Source of the DNA: Bacteroides ovatus
Lineage (GTDB): Bacteria > Bacteroidota > Bacteroidia > Bacteroidales > Bacteroidaceae
DNA: 64,000 nucleotides
Assembly (NCBI RefSeq): GCF_001314995.1
Contig: NZ_CP012938.1
Span: 992,001 to 1,056,000, forward strand
Direction of reading: 5' to 3'
Below the pieces are notes generated by a model. The model was given only the letters and a program-made list of their open reading frames with translations. It ran no database searches and was not told where the DNA came from. Shown here piece after piece: positions 17,318 through 25,952 of the stretch. Every line of letters begins with the position of its first letter. The first letter of the stretch is position 1. The translations under genes and the position numbers were made by a program.

Positions 17318-18121
17318 TTATTCGAACACATAAAGCTCGGAAGGCGTATTTCGCTTTAAAGCAAGTAGTTGCACATCTTTGCCTACAATAACACCTTTGT
17401 TCTTTAATTTCCATTCCACCGTTTTATAAGCCAGCTCCGGGTGATTATTGTCTTTACTTAAATGGCATAACCAGATATATCGCAAATGTTCAGTAATATT
17501 TTCCGCCAGAAACTCTGCAGTATCAGAGTTACTCATGTGTCCGGTTTTACTTGCAATCCGTTCTTTCAGATATTGAGGATAAGGCCCCATTTTGAGCATT
17601 TCCTCATCGTAGTTGGCTTCAAGTATCAGATAATGGGCTTTACTGATATAATGAGCAGCTGTAGGAGTAATCTCTCCAAGGTCGGTTAAGAAAGAAAAGA
17701 CTTTGCCATCAATTTCAATGCAATACCCCACATTGTCCGTTCCATCGTGTGGCACTTCAAAAGATTCGATGTGAAAATCTTCCAGCGTCATAGGCTCTTG
17801 CTTTTCCAGATAACGAACTGACGAGCTAAGTTTCTCCGTCATACAATAGCTACGATTAATTCCAGCATGAATACGTGCGGTTGTATAAACAGGAATATTC
17901 ATTTTTTCTCCCAGATTACCCACTGCTTTAATATGGTCAGCATGATCGTGCGTTATAAATACCGCACGAATACTATCCATCAAGATATTATAATCTTTCA
18001 GTGATTTTTTGATAGTACGTATGCCGATTCCGGCATCTATCAGTATCCCATAGGTTTCAGTGCCCAGATAATAACAGTTCCCGCTACTGCCACTCGCCAG
18101 GCTTATAAATTTTACTTTCAT
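17318..18121 (-). CDS. YycJ/WalJ-like MBL-fold hydrolase
   Basis: 267 residues. Metallo-beta-lactamase fold with the signature THDHADHIKAV (about residue 57-67, metal ligands HxHxDH), SGSSGNCYYLG at the N-terminus and late ligands in LILEANYDEEML and WLCHLSKDNNHPELA. This matches the cytoplasmic YycJ/WalJ group; in Firmicutes family members are linked to cell-wall and DNA-related functions, and many MBL proteins of this shape are nucleases. The substrate here is unknown. Read in the same direction as the POT-like transporter upstream of it. Confidence 0.88.
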   Translation of the reverse strand: MKVKFISLASGSSGNCYYLGTETYGILIDAGIGIRTIKKSLKDYNILMDSIRAVFITHDHADHIKAVGNLGEKMNIPVYTTARIHAGINRSYCMTEKLSSSVRYLEKQEPMTLEDFHIESFEVPHDGTDNVGYCIEIDGKVFSFLTDLGEITPTAAHYISKAHYLILEANYDEEMLKMGPYPQYLKERIASKTGHMSNSDTAEFLAENITEHLRYIWLCHLSKDNNHPELAYKTVEWKLKNKGVIVGKDVQLLALKRNTPSELYVFE

Positions 18122-18142
18122 GTTTTATCCTCTTTATTAAAA

Positions 18143-18180
18143 TGCAAAATGCCGTCAACTTTTACAGCAAAGTGACGGCA
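18143..18180 (-). terminator. terminator after the POT-like transporter gene
   Basis: TGCCGTCA...AAAGT/ACTTT...TGACGGCA stem (18150-18180, one bulged base); on the minus strand it is followed by a T-rich stretch, 24 bases after the transporter stop. Confidence 0.7.
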
Positions 18181-18203
18181 AATATACATAAAAAAGCAGA
18201 GAA

Positions 18204-19592
18204 TTACCGAGAAGCCTCCTTCTTTTTGTCGATGGATTCGGTGATTTTTGCAAATAATAGTAGCGCTACAGCGGCAATCAGGCCTATAGCAGCAAAGTAA
18301 TACCATATATAATGGGCATTTCCACTAGCTGCCTCCCATGCTTCCCGCGTCTCGAACAAAGCCGGATCCGGACAATATTTAGTGAGCAAAATTCCCGCCA
18401 GACCAAAACCGAAAATAGAAGAAAGGAATGAATGTAAATGACTGAATCCTAAATACATTCCTTCTTCTCCTTTCGGAGCCTGTAAAGAGAAATATTCCAG
18501 ATAACGCGGTGAAATGAAACATTCGGCAAGCGCCTGCACAACTATACCCGCAATCATCATCAGAGTAATATTGCTCATACCTGTAATAAGATCATTACCC
18601 AACAAATTTCCACATGCCATCAGTAATGCCGAAATAGGAATCAAAAACATTCCCACATTCATCGAAGTAATCGCACTGCGTTTGGCCATCAAACGGGTGA
18701 TAAAACTAACGCAGCAAACCACCACAAACGGATTCACGTTGGCAATCCAACCCGGTTTTGCCGTCTCTCCAGCCATACGAATCACATATTTAGGCATAGT
18801 GGCATAAAGCTGCTGTTGCACCATCCAGAAACCTGTAACAATCAAAATAAGAATCAATAAACGCCAGTTTGTGATGATTCGCATAAATCCCTGTCCAATC
18901 TCATGGAGACTTTTTCCTTCACCTGCCGTATGCGTCGATTTATAAAGAAGAATAACAGCAAGTAAAGCAACTATTGTCATCGCACCGGAGAAATAATTAA
19001 TATAGATATACGCTTGTTCACCAATGACATTACGCAAAGGATCGATAATCGTTTTACCGGTGAAAGCACCCACATTTACCATCATATAAAATATGGAATA
19101 ACCACGGGCACGGGTTGCTTCCGTTGTTTCTTTAGCCACAGAAGCGGAGATAATGGACTTAATGAAAGAACCTCCCACCATAAGTACAAACAAAACCGGC
19201 ACGATGATCCACCGGGTATAGCTATCAGGCAAACCATTAAATTGAGTAGTGGCACCATAACTAACCAAACCGGCAGCTTCCAGTAAAGTGGGCAGTACAC
19301 CCAACCCTAAATATCCGATGGATAATAAGGAAAATGCTATAATCATTGATTTCCGGAAACCGATCTTGTCAGCATAAGCACCGGAAAAAATAGGAAGCAG
19401 ATACAATCCACCGGAAAAAAGCCCGGAAATCATACTTGCTTCGAAATCATTAAAACCTAAAATGGAAGATAGATAAATAGTGAGAACGATAAAAACGGCA
19501 TAATATGCCATACGCTCAAACAGTTCGACTGTGTTGCTGACCCAAAATGCTCTCGTAAAGCCTTTAGCAGCACGCTGAGGGGAATTGTTCAT
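18204..19592 (-). CDS. MFS transporter, proton-dependent oligopeptide (POT)-like
   Basis: 462 residues with about 12 membrane helices, so an inner-membrane secondary transporter. The N-terminal segment NTVELFERMAYYAVFIVLTIYLS resembles the start of helix 1 in the POT/PTR family (ExxER plus YYG-like), and GGLYLLPIFSGAYADKIGFRKSMI is the MFS loop 2-3 motif. POT proteins take up di- and tripeptides with protons, but the exact substrate is not visible. Ends with a charged cytoplasmic tail. Its -7 box is at 19627-19634; transcription diverges from the small HAD gene. Confidence 0.85.
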   Translation of the reverse strand: MNNSPQRAAKGFTRAFWVSNTVELFERMAYYAVFIVLTIYLSSILGFNDFEASMISGLFSGGLYLLPIFSGAYADKIGFRKSMIIAFSLLSIGYLGLGVLPTLLEAAGLVSYGATTQFNGLPDSYTRWIIVPVLFVLMVGGSFIKSIISASVAKETTEATRARGYSIFYMMVNVGAFTGKTIIDPLRNVIGEQAYIYINYFSGAMTIVALLAVILLYKSTHTAGEGKSLHEIGQGFMRIITNWRLLILILIVTGFWMVQQQLYATMPKYVIRMAGETAKPGWIANVNPFVVVCCVSFITRLMAKRSAITSMNVGMFLIPISALLMACGNLLGNDLITGMSNITLMMIAGIVVQALAECFISPRYLEYFSLQAPKGEEGMYLGFSHLHSFLSSIFGFGLAGILLTKYCPDPALFETREAWEAASGNAHYIWYYFAAIGLIAAVALLLFAKITESIDKKKEASR

Positions 19593-19626
19593 GTATTTAT
19601 ATTTTTATTAAAATGTTAATTTGAGA

Positions 19627-19634
19627 CAAAGATA
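19627..19634 (-). promoter_or_regulatory. -7 box of the POT-like transporter
   Basis: TATCTTTG on the minus strand, 34 bases before the start codon. Confidence 0.55.
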
Positions 19635-19656
19635 CGTTTTTTTGGCTTACTGTCCG

Positions 19657-19664
19657 TATCTTTG
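19657..19664 (+). promoter_or_regulatory. -7 box of the small HAD gene
   Basis: TATCTTTG, 24 bases before the ATG at 19689; divergent from the transporter promoter. Confidence 0.55.
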
Positions 19665-19688
19665 TTCCAAATTAGGTAATTAAAAACT

Positions 19689-20111
19689 ATGATTATAGCT
19701 GTTGATTTTGACGGAACGATTGTAGAACATCGTTATCCACGCATTGGTGAAGAGATTCCATTCGCTGTTGACACATTGAAGTTATTGCAACAAGAAAAGC
19801 ATCGTTTAATACTGTGGAGTGTGCGTGAAGGAGCACTTCTGGACGAAGCTGTCGAATGGTGTAAAGCCAGAGGTTTAGAATTTTATGCCGTTAATAAGGA
19901 TTATCCTGAAGAGCAGAAAGGCCATCAGGGATTCTCTCGAAAGTTGAAAGCCGACATGTTCATTGACGATCGAAATCTGGGTGGTTTACCAGACTGGGGA
20001 GTCATTTACGAAATGATTAAAGAGAAAAAGACGTTTGCAGATATCTATAGCCAAAACGGAGAAGAAGAAAAAACATCCCTGAAAAAGAAGAAAAGATGGC
20101 TGCCTTTTTAG
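19689..20111 (+). CDS. small HAD-like hydrolase
   Basis: 140 residues. Opens with the HAD motif I IIAVDFDGTIVEHRYP (DxDGT, nucleophile Asp about residue 5), continues with LILWSVREGALLDEAVEWC (motif II Ser) and KADMFIDDRNLGGLP (acidic motif IV), without a cap domain. This is the size and layout of small HAD proteins that act on small phosphorylated substrates; the substrate is unknown. The C-terminal end is Lys-rich (LKKKKRW). A bidirectional terminator separates it from the convergent small gene. Confidence 0.87.
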   Translation: MIIAVDFDGTIVEHRYPRIGEEIPFAVDTLKLLQQEKHRLILWSVREGALLDEAVEWCKARGLEFYAVNKDYPEEQKGHQGFSRKLKADMFIDDRNLGGLPDWGVIYEMIKEKKTFADIYSQNGEEEKTSLKKKKRWLPF

Positions 20112-20138
20112 GAAGCTGATAAATATCAAACTAATAAA

Positions 20139-20182
20139 ATAGAAATGCACTCTTATCTGACATGATTAGAGTGCATTTCTAT
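20139..20182. terminator. bidirectional terminator
   Basis: ATAGAAATGCACTCT (20139-20153) and AGAGTGCATTTCTAT (20168-20182) form a perfect 15-bp stem between two convergent genes, with A/T-rich ends on both sides. Confidence 0.85.
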
Positions 20183-20223
20183 ATTCATAAATGATTTATC
20201 ATTCAACATTGAATCGCAATTTG

Positions 20224-20472
20224 CTACGCTTCTTTATTTTCCCACTTTTCCCTAAACTCCCATAATTGCTCAATAGTGGGATGAAAAGTCGGATTCTCCC
20301 AGTTTCTGGAAATCATTGCAATCAAAGATTCCAAATACGATTTACCATCAATAATGGTAGTACATTTATTGACCTGATATCTTTCTGTTGGATAATTCTT
20401 TGTCTCAATCATCTTTTTTGCCCAGTTCAATAATTCCTGAACAGCTTCATTGTCATAAGTATGTTGTGCCAT
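20224..20472 (-). CDS. small hypothetical protein
   Basis: 82 residues, acidic and basic residues mixed, no signal peptide and no membrane helix, so probably cytoplasmic. The central part (AVQELLNWAKKMIET, then LESLIAMISRNWENPTFHPTIEQLWEFREKW) has the heptad-like look of a small all-helical domain. I do not recognise the family with confidence. A good -7 box (TATCTTTG, 20490-20497, minus strand) sits 18 bases upstream of the start, and a terminator follows, so it is likely a real single-gene unit. Confidence 0.7.
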   Translation of the reverse strand: MAQHTYDNEAVQELLNWAKKMIETKNYPTERYQVNKCTTIIDGKSYLESLIAMISRNWENPTFHPTIEQLWEFREKWENKEA

Positions 20473-20489
20473 ATCTTTAGAATTTTCCG

Positions 20490-20497
20490 CAAAGATA
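20490..20497 (-). promoter_or_regulatory. -7 box of the 82-residue gene
   Basis: TATCTTTG on the minus strand, 18 bases before the start codon. Confidence 0.55.
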
Positions 20498-20616
20498 CAA
20501 AGTTTATTTATTCATAAATAAAGTTGTTCGTTTCTTTTTACTATAAAGATTCCATTTTAAATTTATACCTTTACGTCCAATATACTCAATTAGACTAACT
20601 AATAGAAACAATAATT

Positions 20617-21051
20617 ATGAAGAAAATTTTCATTTTAGTATGTTCATGTGCTCTTTTGGCAGCATGCAACAATAGCGCGAAAACAAACAAGAGTGCCGGT
20701 GCAGACAGTACTTCAATCGAAGTAACCGATATCCATAATGCGGAAAATTCACTTGATTACGAAGGAACTTATAAAGGAGTTTTCCCCGCTGCCGATTGTC
20801 CGGGTATTGAAACAACCCTGACATTAAATCCGGACAAAACATTCAGCCTCCATTCCGTATATATCGATAGAGACAGCTCATTTGACGAAAAAGGTACATA
20901 TACTTTAAAAGACAACCTATTGACTCTTAATGAAGAAGGCGGAGAACTTTCTTATTATAAAGTAGAAGAAAATCATTTACGCAAACTAACAATGGATAAA
21001 CAAGAAATAACCGGAGAACTTGCAGACCATTATGTTTTAAATAAGGAATAA
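20617..21051 (+). CDS. NlpE-like lipoprotein
   Basis: 144 residues. Lipoprotein signal FILVCSCALLAACNNS (lipidated Cys about residue 17). The mature part has the NlpE N-terminal pattern: YEGTYKGVFPAADCPGIETTLTLNPDKTFSL, GTYTLKDNLLTLNEEGGELSYYKVEENHLRKL. NlpE in E. coli signals surface contact and lipoprotein stress through Cpx, and binds copper; Bacteroides has no evident Cpx pair here, so only the fold is claimed. A TACCTTTA box near 20565 is a near match to the promoter consensus. Confidence 0.85.
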   Translation: MKKIFILVCSCALLAACNNSAKTNKSAGADSTSIEVTDIHNAENSLDYEGTYKGVFPAADCPGIETTLTLNPDKTFSLHSVYIDRDSSFDEKGTYTLKDNLLTLNEEGGELSYYKVEENHLRKLTMDKQEITGELADHYVLNKE

Positions 21052-21141
21052 GGTCCAAACAAATTTTGCTATCAATAGAGAACAAATTCAATATTTTTTA
21101 TGTTTATATAAATAGATATAAACTTAAAAATAGAACAACTT

Positions 21142-21591
21142 ATGATTTATAGTTTTTTATTTCCCACAAAATCGAATACAACGAAAGTATCTTTGTTGCT
21201 ATTGGCTGTCCGGATCATCTTCGGTATATTATTAATGAACCACGGTATCCAGAAATGGAGTAACTTCCAGGAGATGTCAGCAGTATTTCCTGATCCGCTT
21301 GGAATAGGAAGTCCCCTATCTCTCGGATTAGCAATTTTTGGCGAACTCGTATGTTCGATGGCATTTATCATCGGATTCCTGTATCGCTTGGCAATGATCC
21401 CGATGATTTTCACAATGATAGTAGCCTTCTTTGTTGTTCATGCTAATGACGTATTTGCGGTTAAAGAGCTAGCTTTCATCTATTTAGTTGTATTTATATT
21501 GATGTATATTGCCGGTCCCGGTAAATTTTCAATAGACCATATCATAGGAAACGAATTGTCACGGCGGAAGTCAAGAGTATACAAAAATTAG
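21142..21591 (+). CDS. DoxX-family membrane protein
   Basis: 149 residues with four membrane helices (VSLLLLAVRIIFGILLMNHG, LGLAIFGELVCSMAFIIGF, MIPMIFTMIVAFFVVHAND, LAFIYLVVFILMYIAGPG). The order and the NHGIQKW and GP(G)KFSID motifs fit the DoxX family, small inner-membrane proteins linked in several bacteria to redox or sulphur stress. No function can be assigned here. Gap of 90 bases from the NlpE-like gene, so a shared transcript is possible. Confidence 0.87.
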   Translation: MIYSFLFPTKSNTTKVSLLLLAVRIIFGILLMNHGIQKWSNFQEMSAVFPDPLGIGSPLSLGLAIFGELVCSMAFIIGFLYRLAMIPMIFTMIVAFFVVHANDVFAVKELAFIYLVVFILMYIAGPGKFSIDHIIGNELSRRKSRVYKN

Positions 21592-21621
21592 AAATAACAG
21601 CCCCGATTAATTAAAAAATAT

Positions 21622-21629
21622 TATATTTG
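21622..21629 (+). promoter_or_regulatory. -7 box of the DUF3332 gene
   Basis: TATATTTG, 55 bases before the ATG at 21685. Confidence 0.55.
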
Positions 21630-21684
21630 CATACACATAAGAGAGAAATTATCAATATTTTTTATTAATCAAAAACATTTTAAC

Positions 21685-22236
21685 ATGAAAAGAGGAAAAC
21701 TGACTTTAGTCGCAGTAGTACTTAGTGGTAGCTTATTATTCAGTTCTTGTGTAGGATCATTTGGTTTATTCAACCGCCTGTCTTCCTGGAATCAATCAGT
21801 TGGAAACAAGTTTGTAAACGAACTCGTATTCCTTGCTTTCAACATTGTTCCGGTTTATGGTGTAGCTTACCTGGCTGATGCTTTAGTTATCAACTCAATC
21901 GAATTCTGGAGTGGCTCCAATCCGATGGCTAATGTAGGTGACGTAAAGAAAGTAAAAGGAGAAAACGGCAACTACATGGTGAAAACTCTTGAGAATGGAT
22001 ATTCCATTACTAAAGAGGGCGAAACTGCTTCAATGGACCTGATCTACAACAAAGAAGCCAACACATGGAATGTCGTTGCAAACGGTGAAAGCGCTGAATT
22101 AGTAAAAATGAACAATGATGGCACTGCTGATTTGTTCTTGCCAAATGGCGAAAAGATGAATGTAACGCTGGATGCTCAAGGCATGCTGGCAGCACGCCAG
22201 GCTACAATGAGCAATTTTATGTTTGCCGCCCGCTAA
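21685..22236 (+). CDS. DUF3332 family lipoprotein
   Basis: 183 residues. Signal peptide with lipobox LLFSSCVGS (Cys about 22). The conserved block right after it (GLFNRLSSWNQSVGNKFVNELVFLAFNIVPVYGVAYLADALVINSIEFWSGSNP) contains a strongly hydrophobic stretch and is the DUF3332 signature; the remaining half (about 95-183) is a small beta-rich domain. No function is known for the family. Own promoter and terminator. Confidence 0.85.
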   Translation: MKRGKLTLVAVVLSGSLLFSSCVGSFGLFNRLSSWNQSVGNKFVNELVFLAFNIVPVYGVAYLADALVINSIEFWSGSNPMANVGDVKKVKGENGNYMVKTLENGYSITKEGETASMDLIYNKEANTWNVVANGESAELVKMNNDGTADLFLPNGEKMNVTLDAQGMLAARQATMSNFMFAAR

Positions 22237-22253
22237 AAATAAAAACAAATACG

Positions 22254-22293
22254 AAGGAGATGAAACATCATATAGGAGTTTCATCTCCTTTTT
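22254..22293 (+). terminator. terminator after the DUF3332 gene
   Basis: AAGGAGATGAAAC (22254-22266) pairs perfectly with GTTTCATCTCCTT (22278-22290), followed by T residues. Confidence 0.88.
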
Positions 22294-22329
22294 CAATCTT
22301 ATCTTCTTCTATCAAGAATCTTTTGTACT

Positions 22330-22782
22330 ATGAATAAACTACATACACTTATCTATTCTGTTCTAATCTTCACCTGTCTATCTTGTCAGCAACAGACTCC
22401 TCAAACTCAAATAGAACAGACAGCCATAGATTTTTGTGAAGCCTTTTATAATTTCAATTATCCGGTCGCCAAAGAATGGAGCACGCCTTCTTCTCAATCT
22501 TATCTTAGTTTCTTAGCATCTAATGTCGGGCAACCCCATCTGGAGCAACTTAAGACACGAGGCGCTGCAAAAGTTTCTGTTATTTCAAGTGAGATAGATG
22601 CTAATTTAGAAGAAGCGTCGGTTGTCTGCCAAATCAAAAATGCATTCGTCATTCATCCCATCGGAGGAAAAATGGAATACGTAAGTTCCCTGCAAGATAC
22701 GCTCGAATTAGTAAGAGTAAATAATAAATGGCTGATTAGAAAGGATATCCCACAGCAAAATGGAAAGCAAAGTCACGACTGA
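22330..22782 (+). CDS. hypothetical lipoprotein, DUF4878-like
   Basis: 150 residues with a lipoprotein signal (LIYSVLIFTCLSCQQQ, Cys about 19). The mature part starts with a helix containing AIDFCEAFYNFNYPVAKEWSTP, then a cystatin/NTF2-like mixed part that ends LVRVNNKWLIRKDIP; this ending is typical of the small NTF2-like lipoproteins often annotated DUF4878. The family call is tentative. Its last 47 bases overlap the 3' end of the convergent tamL-like gene. Confidence 0.68.
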   Translation: MNKLHTLIYSVLIFTCLSCQQQTPQTQIEQTAIDFCEAFYNFNYPVAKEWSTPSSQSYLSFLASNVGQPHLEQLKTRGAAKVSVISSEIDANLEEASVVCQIKNAFVIHPIGGKMEYVSSLQDTLELVRVNNKWLIRKDIPQQNGKQSHD

Positions 22783-25045
22783 ATTTAGGATGAATGATGG
22801 GGAAATGCTCTTTCCTCGTTTCATAGGCAGGATTGACAGCTTTCATACCTCCGTCAAAACGCAAAATAAAGAAATCCAAATCCAGGCGGAGACCTAATCC
22901 GTAGGCCACTGCTATTTGCTTATAAAACCTATCAAACTTGAAAACCCCTCCCGGTTGATTGGCATAACTCCGGATGGTCCAGATATTACCAGCATCAATA
23001 AATACCGCCCCCTGAAACTTCCAGAATAACTTGCTTCGGTATTCAATACTGGCATCCAGTTTAATATCTCCGGATTGATCGAGCAAATTCCCATTTCCTG
23101 CAAAAGAGCCCGGTCCCAAATCGCGAACACTCCATCCGCGGACACTATTGGCTCCACCAGAGAAATATTGTTTCTCAAACGGAATAGTCTTCGCATTTCC
23201 ATAAGGTACAGCTATTCCCACACCAGCATGAAACGCAAAAGAGTTACGATAATCGATTCTGATATTCTTAGCAAAATCAAACTCCCCTTTCAGATATTGA
23301 GCATAAGGAATTCCCAGAATAGCGTATTCACCATTACTGTTCTTCCGAATGTTTGCAGCCTTTGACAGAGCATACATTACATTTCCCGCCGATTCGAAAT
23401 TAAAACGGATGGAGTATGAATTAGAAGCAATCGTATTATTGATAATCGATCCTCCCACGCTATTATAATTATAGCTATATCCCATATTTATAATCAGTCG
23501 ATCCTGATAATTATACTGGAATATATGGTTCTGTCCTTTATTTATATAGTCTTCTTTAAACCTTTCAGAGATACGGGGCAAATAAAGGAAAGCAATATTT
23601 ATCAAATCAATACGGTGTTGTATCTTCTGACGTTGTGTCCACTTGTAACTCCAGTTAGCAGAAGCCATCGTACGCAAGAACTCCGGTCGCAACTGATAAT
23701 TATACTGTAAACCAAACTCTGTTGTAGCCCTGATTTTCCGTTTAAAATCAGAGGAAATGAATGGGAACAGGAAATTAGGAAAGTTGATACTCGTTTCCAC
23801 TCCATACTCCGTATAGTTATTATTTGAATAGCCTGCCTGAAGCCCGGAAATAACCTCATACGCTCCACGGAATTTTATCATAAACGTTTCCGACCCGCGA
23901 AAGAGATTCCTATTCTGGAAAGAAACGGAAGCTGCCGCTCCCAAGTCACCGGCAGAATTGGTTCCCTCTACCTCAAAGGATACCGATTTATGCTTGCTCT
24001 TAGTCAACATCACGTAACAATCGAGCATTGTTGAATCTCCAACTTGAGTCTCGATAAAACGGATATTCGTATATTTCAATGCAGACAAACGCCCGAAACT
24101 GGAATAAGTTTGCTGCACATCACGCTCATTAAACAAATCGCCGGAAGCAAACCGGAGGTTATCCGTAAGCACTTTAGGACGTAAATAGAGCTTATCCTTA
24201 TAGTAAATCGGATATCCCTTATAATGAACCGAATCATTAATATCCACACTGCTCAAGGCAGAAGACTGCAAAACGTCATAATCCGTAATAAAATTAATCT
24301 TATTGATCCAATATTGCTGATGTGCCCTTGCCGAATCACTCGCATGCGCTTTATACATCTGCAAATGTTGAGTCAGATCTACATTATAAGTATTACGAAC
24401 CGTATCGGCCGTATATCCGATATAATCCTTATTAAATTTATAATAGCCATTCCGAAGCAACTTATTCGTGATACGTTGTCTGTCCGCATCCAATACATTC
24501 ACATCCAAATACATTCCTTCCTTCAACAAGCTTCTGGCAGAATCCTGTTTGAGAAGAGAGGCTATTTTAGGATCATAAATATCATATTTGATAGATTGAA
24601 CAACGTAGGGTTTGCCGGTCGTTACATCATAATACAGCTTAATCTTTTTCTTTTTTATTTTAGTCGAACGCTTCACGGTTGCCGCCATATATCCCATATT
24701 GTGCACAGCCTTAGTGATCTCTTCTTCAGAGCGTTTCGCTTCGTCCTCGCTATATATTACAGGAGCATCCCCTATCCTTCTTAAAAATTTGTTTCCCCAT
24801 TTGGTCGAATCACGCCCCGACAGATTATATACATAAAGTTGGGTCTTTATCAGACTGAACCACTTGGCATTAGGATTTTGGCGAACATACATGCGCAAGG
24901 AAGAAGGCCGTATATTTTTTTGGTCCGTACGAATTTTGACTTCATCCAGCAAATAAGATCCATCCGGCACAAACTTAGTGGTAGTACACGAAGCAAGTGA
25001 CAAGACAGCAGCAGAAGCAAGCAAATAAAGAAAATTTCTCCTCAT
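22736..25045 (-). CDS. TamL-like lipidated BamA/TamA family outer membrane protein
   Basis: 769 residues. Instead of a plain signal peptide the N-terminus has a lipobox (ASAAVLSLASCTTTKFVPDG, Cys about 20), so this Omp85-family protein should be both a lipoprotein and a barrel, as described for TamL of Bacteroidetes. Residues about 25-340 contain POTRA-like repeats (YLLDEVKIRTD, GKPYVVQSIKYDIYD, LRFASGDLFNERDVQQTYSSFGRLSALKYTNIRF). The rest is a 16-strand-type barrel with FSGGANSVRGWSVRDLGPGSF, the family VRGW/Y motif, and a C-terminal Phe after a beta signal (FHFAVGYPF). It probably inserts or exports outer membrane components. TamB is not adjacent. Confidence 0.9.
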   Translation of the reverse strand: MRRNFLYLLASAAVLSLASCTTTKFVPDGSYLLDEVKIRTDQKNIRPSSLRMYVRQNPNAKWFSLIKTQLYVYNLSGRDSTKWGNKFLRRIGDAPVIYSEDEAKRSEEEITKAVHNMGYMAATVKRSTKIKKKKIKLYYDVTTGKPYVVQSIKYDIYDPKIASLLKQDSARSLLKEGMYLDVNVLDADRQRITNKLLRNGYYKFNKDYIGYTADTVRNTYNVDLTQHLQMYKAHASDSARAHQQYWINKINFITDYDVLQSSALSSVDINDSVHYKGYPIYYKDKLYLRPKVLTDNLRFASGDLFNERDVQQTYSSFGRLSALKYTNIRFIETQVGDSTMLDCYVMLTKSKHKSVSFEVEGTNSAGDLGAAASVSFQNRNLFRGSETFMIKFRGAYEVISGLQAGYSNNNYTEYGVETSINFPNFLFPFISSDFKRKIRATTEFGLQYNYQLRPEFLRTMASANWSYKWTQRQKIQHRIDLINIAFLYLPRISERFKEDYINKGQNHIFQYNYQDRLIINMGYSYNYNSVGGSIINNTIASNSYSIRFNFESAGNVMYALSKAANIRKNSNGEYAILGIPYAQYLKGEFDFAKNIRIDYRNSFAFHAGVGIAVPYGNAKTIPFEKQYFSGGANSVRGWSVRDLGPGSFAGNGNLLDQSGDIKLDASIEYRSKLFWKFQGAVFIDAGNIWTIRSYANQPGGVFKFDRFYKQIAVAYGLGLRLDLDFFILRFDGGMKAVNPAYETRKEHFPIIHPKFSRDFAFHFAVGYPF

Positions 25046-25080
25046 ACGGTTTTACATCGATAGTATGAAAAATGCGCTTA

Positions 25081-25088
25081 CAAAGATA
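25081..25088 (-). promoter_or_regulatory. -7 box of the tamL-like gene
   Basis: TATCTTTG on the minus strand, 35 bases before the start codon; divergent from the methyltransferase promoter. Confidence 0.55.
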
Positions 25089-25161
25089 AATTATATTTTC
25101 CGACGGGGAAAATAATTTAAGAAAAAGAGAGGAAAGTAAGGATAGATTGGAAATATCTTTA

Positions 25162-25169
25162 TAGCTTTG
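25162..25169 (+). promoter_or_regulatory. -7 box of the RNA methyltransferase gene
   Basis: TAGCTTTG fits TAnnTTTG. It overlaps an upstream in-frame TTG at 25167, which argues that translation starts at the ATG at 25188. Confidence 0.6.
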
Positions 25170-25187
25170 CAAAAGAATATCAAATCT

Positions 25188-25952
25188 ATGGCATCATTAA
25201 GTAAAAACAAAATAAAGTATATCCACTCGCTGGAACTGAAGAAAATACGTAAAGAAGAGCGGGTATTTCTGGCTGAAGGTCCTAAATTGGTAGGTGATTT
25301 ACTCGGACATTTTCCCTGTCGTTTTTTAGCAGCCACTCCCTCCTGGTTTCAGGAGCATCCGGGTATTGACGCAAATGAACTGGTAGAAGTTTCACAGGAA
25401 GATCTTTCACGGGCCAGTTTATTGAAAACTCCCCAACAAGTACTTGCTATTTTCGAACAACCACAATATACTTTGGATCCGGAGGCAGTTCGTTCATCAC
25501 TTTGCCTTGCATTGGACGATGTGCAGGATCCCGGAAATCTAGGTACCATTATCCGTTTGGCCGACTGGTTTGGCATCGAACATATTATCTGCTCGCAGAA
25601 TACGGTAGATGTATATAACCCTAAGACCATACAAGCCACTATGGGTGGAATTGCACGGGTGAAAGTACATTATACTTCCCTCCCCGATTTTATCCGGTCG
25701 CTCGGAGATACTCCTGTGTTCGGTACGTTCCTGGATGGAAAAAACATGTATGAACAACCATTGTCTGCCAATGGATTGATCGTAATGGGAAATGAAGGGA
25801 ATGGCATAGGGAAAGAGGTAGCCACATTAATCAATAGAAAATTATATATCCCCAATTATCCGGCAGGCCAAGAGACATCCGAGTCTCTGAATGTAGCCAT
25901 TGCTACCGCAGTAATCTGTGCCGAGTTCCGTCGACAGGCTGCATGGAAGTAA
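25188..25952 (+). CDS. TrmH/SpoU family RNA 2'-O-methyltransferase
   Basis: Methylates a ribose 2'-OH in rRNA or tRNA using S-adenosylmethionine. 254 residues from the chosen start. N-terminal substrate-binding part (SLSKNKIKYIHSLELKKIRKEERVFLAEGPKLVGDLL, the L30e-like region typical of RlmB/TsnR), then the SPOUT knot with LALDDVQDPGNLGTIIRLADWFG (motif 1, Asn and Arg), IVMGNEGNGIGKEV (motif 2) and LYIPNYPAGQETSESLNVAIATAVICAEF (motif 3). RlmB versus a tRNA enzyme cannot be decided. The 3' end overlaps the convergent 130-residue gene by 50 bases. Confidence 0.92.
   Translation: MASLSKNKIKYIHSLELKKIRKEERVFLAEGPKLVGDLLGHFPCRFLAATPSWFQEHPGIDANELVEVSQEDLSRASLLKTPQQVLAIFEQPQYTLDPEAVRSSLCLALDDVQDPGNLGTIIRLADWFGIEHIICSQNTVDVYNPKTIQATMGGIARVKVHYTSLPDFIRSLGDTPVFGTFLDGKNMYEQPLSANGLIVMGNEGNGIGKEVATLINRKLYIPNYPAGQETSESLNVAIATAVICAEFRRQAAWK

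Noticed and set aside
24224..24784. 186-residue reading frame antisense to the tamL-like gene
   Set aside because: Shadow frame with Ile/Arg-rich low-quality composition.
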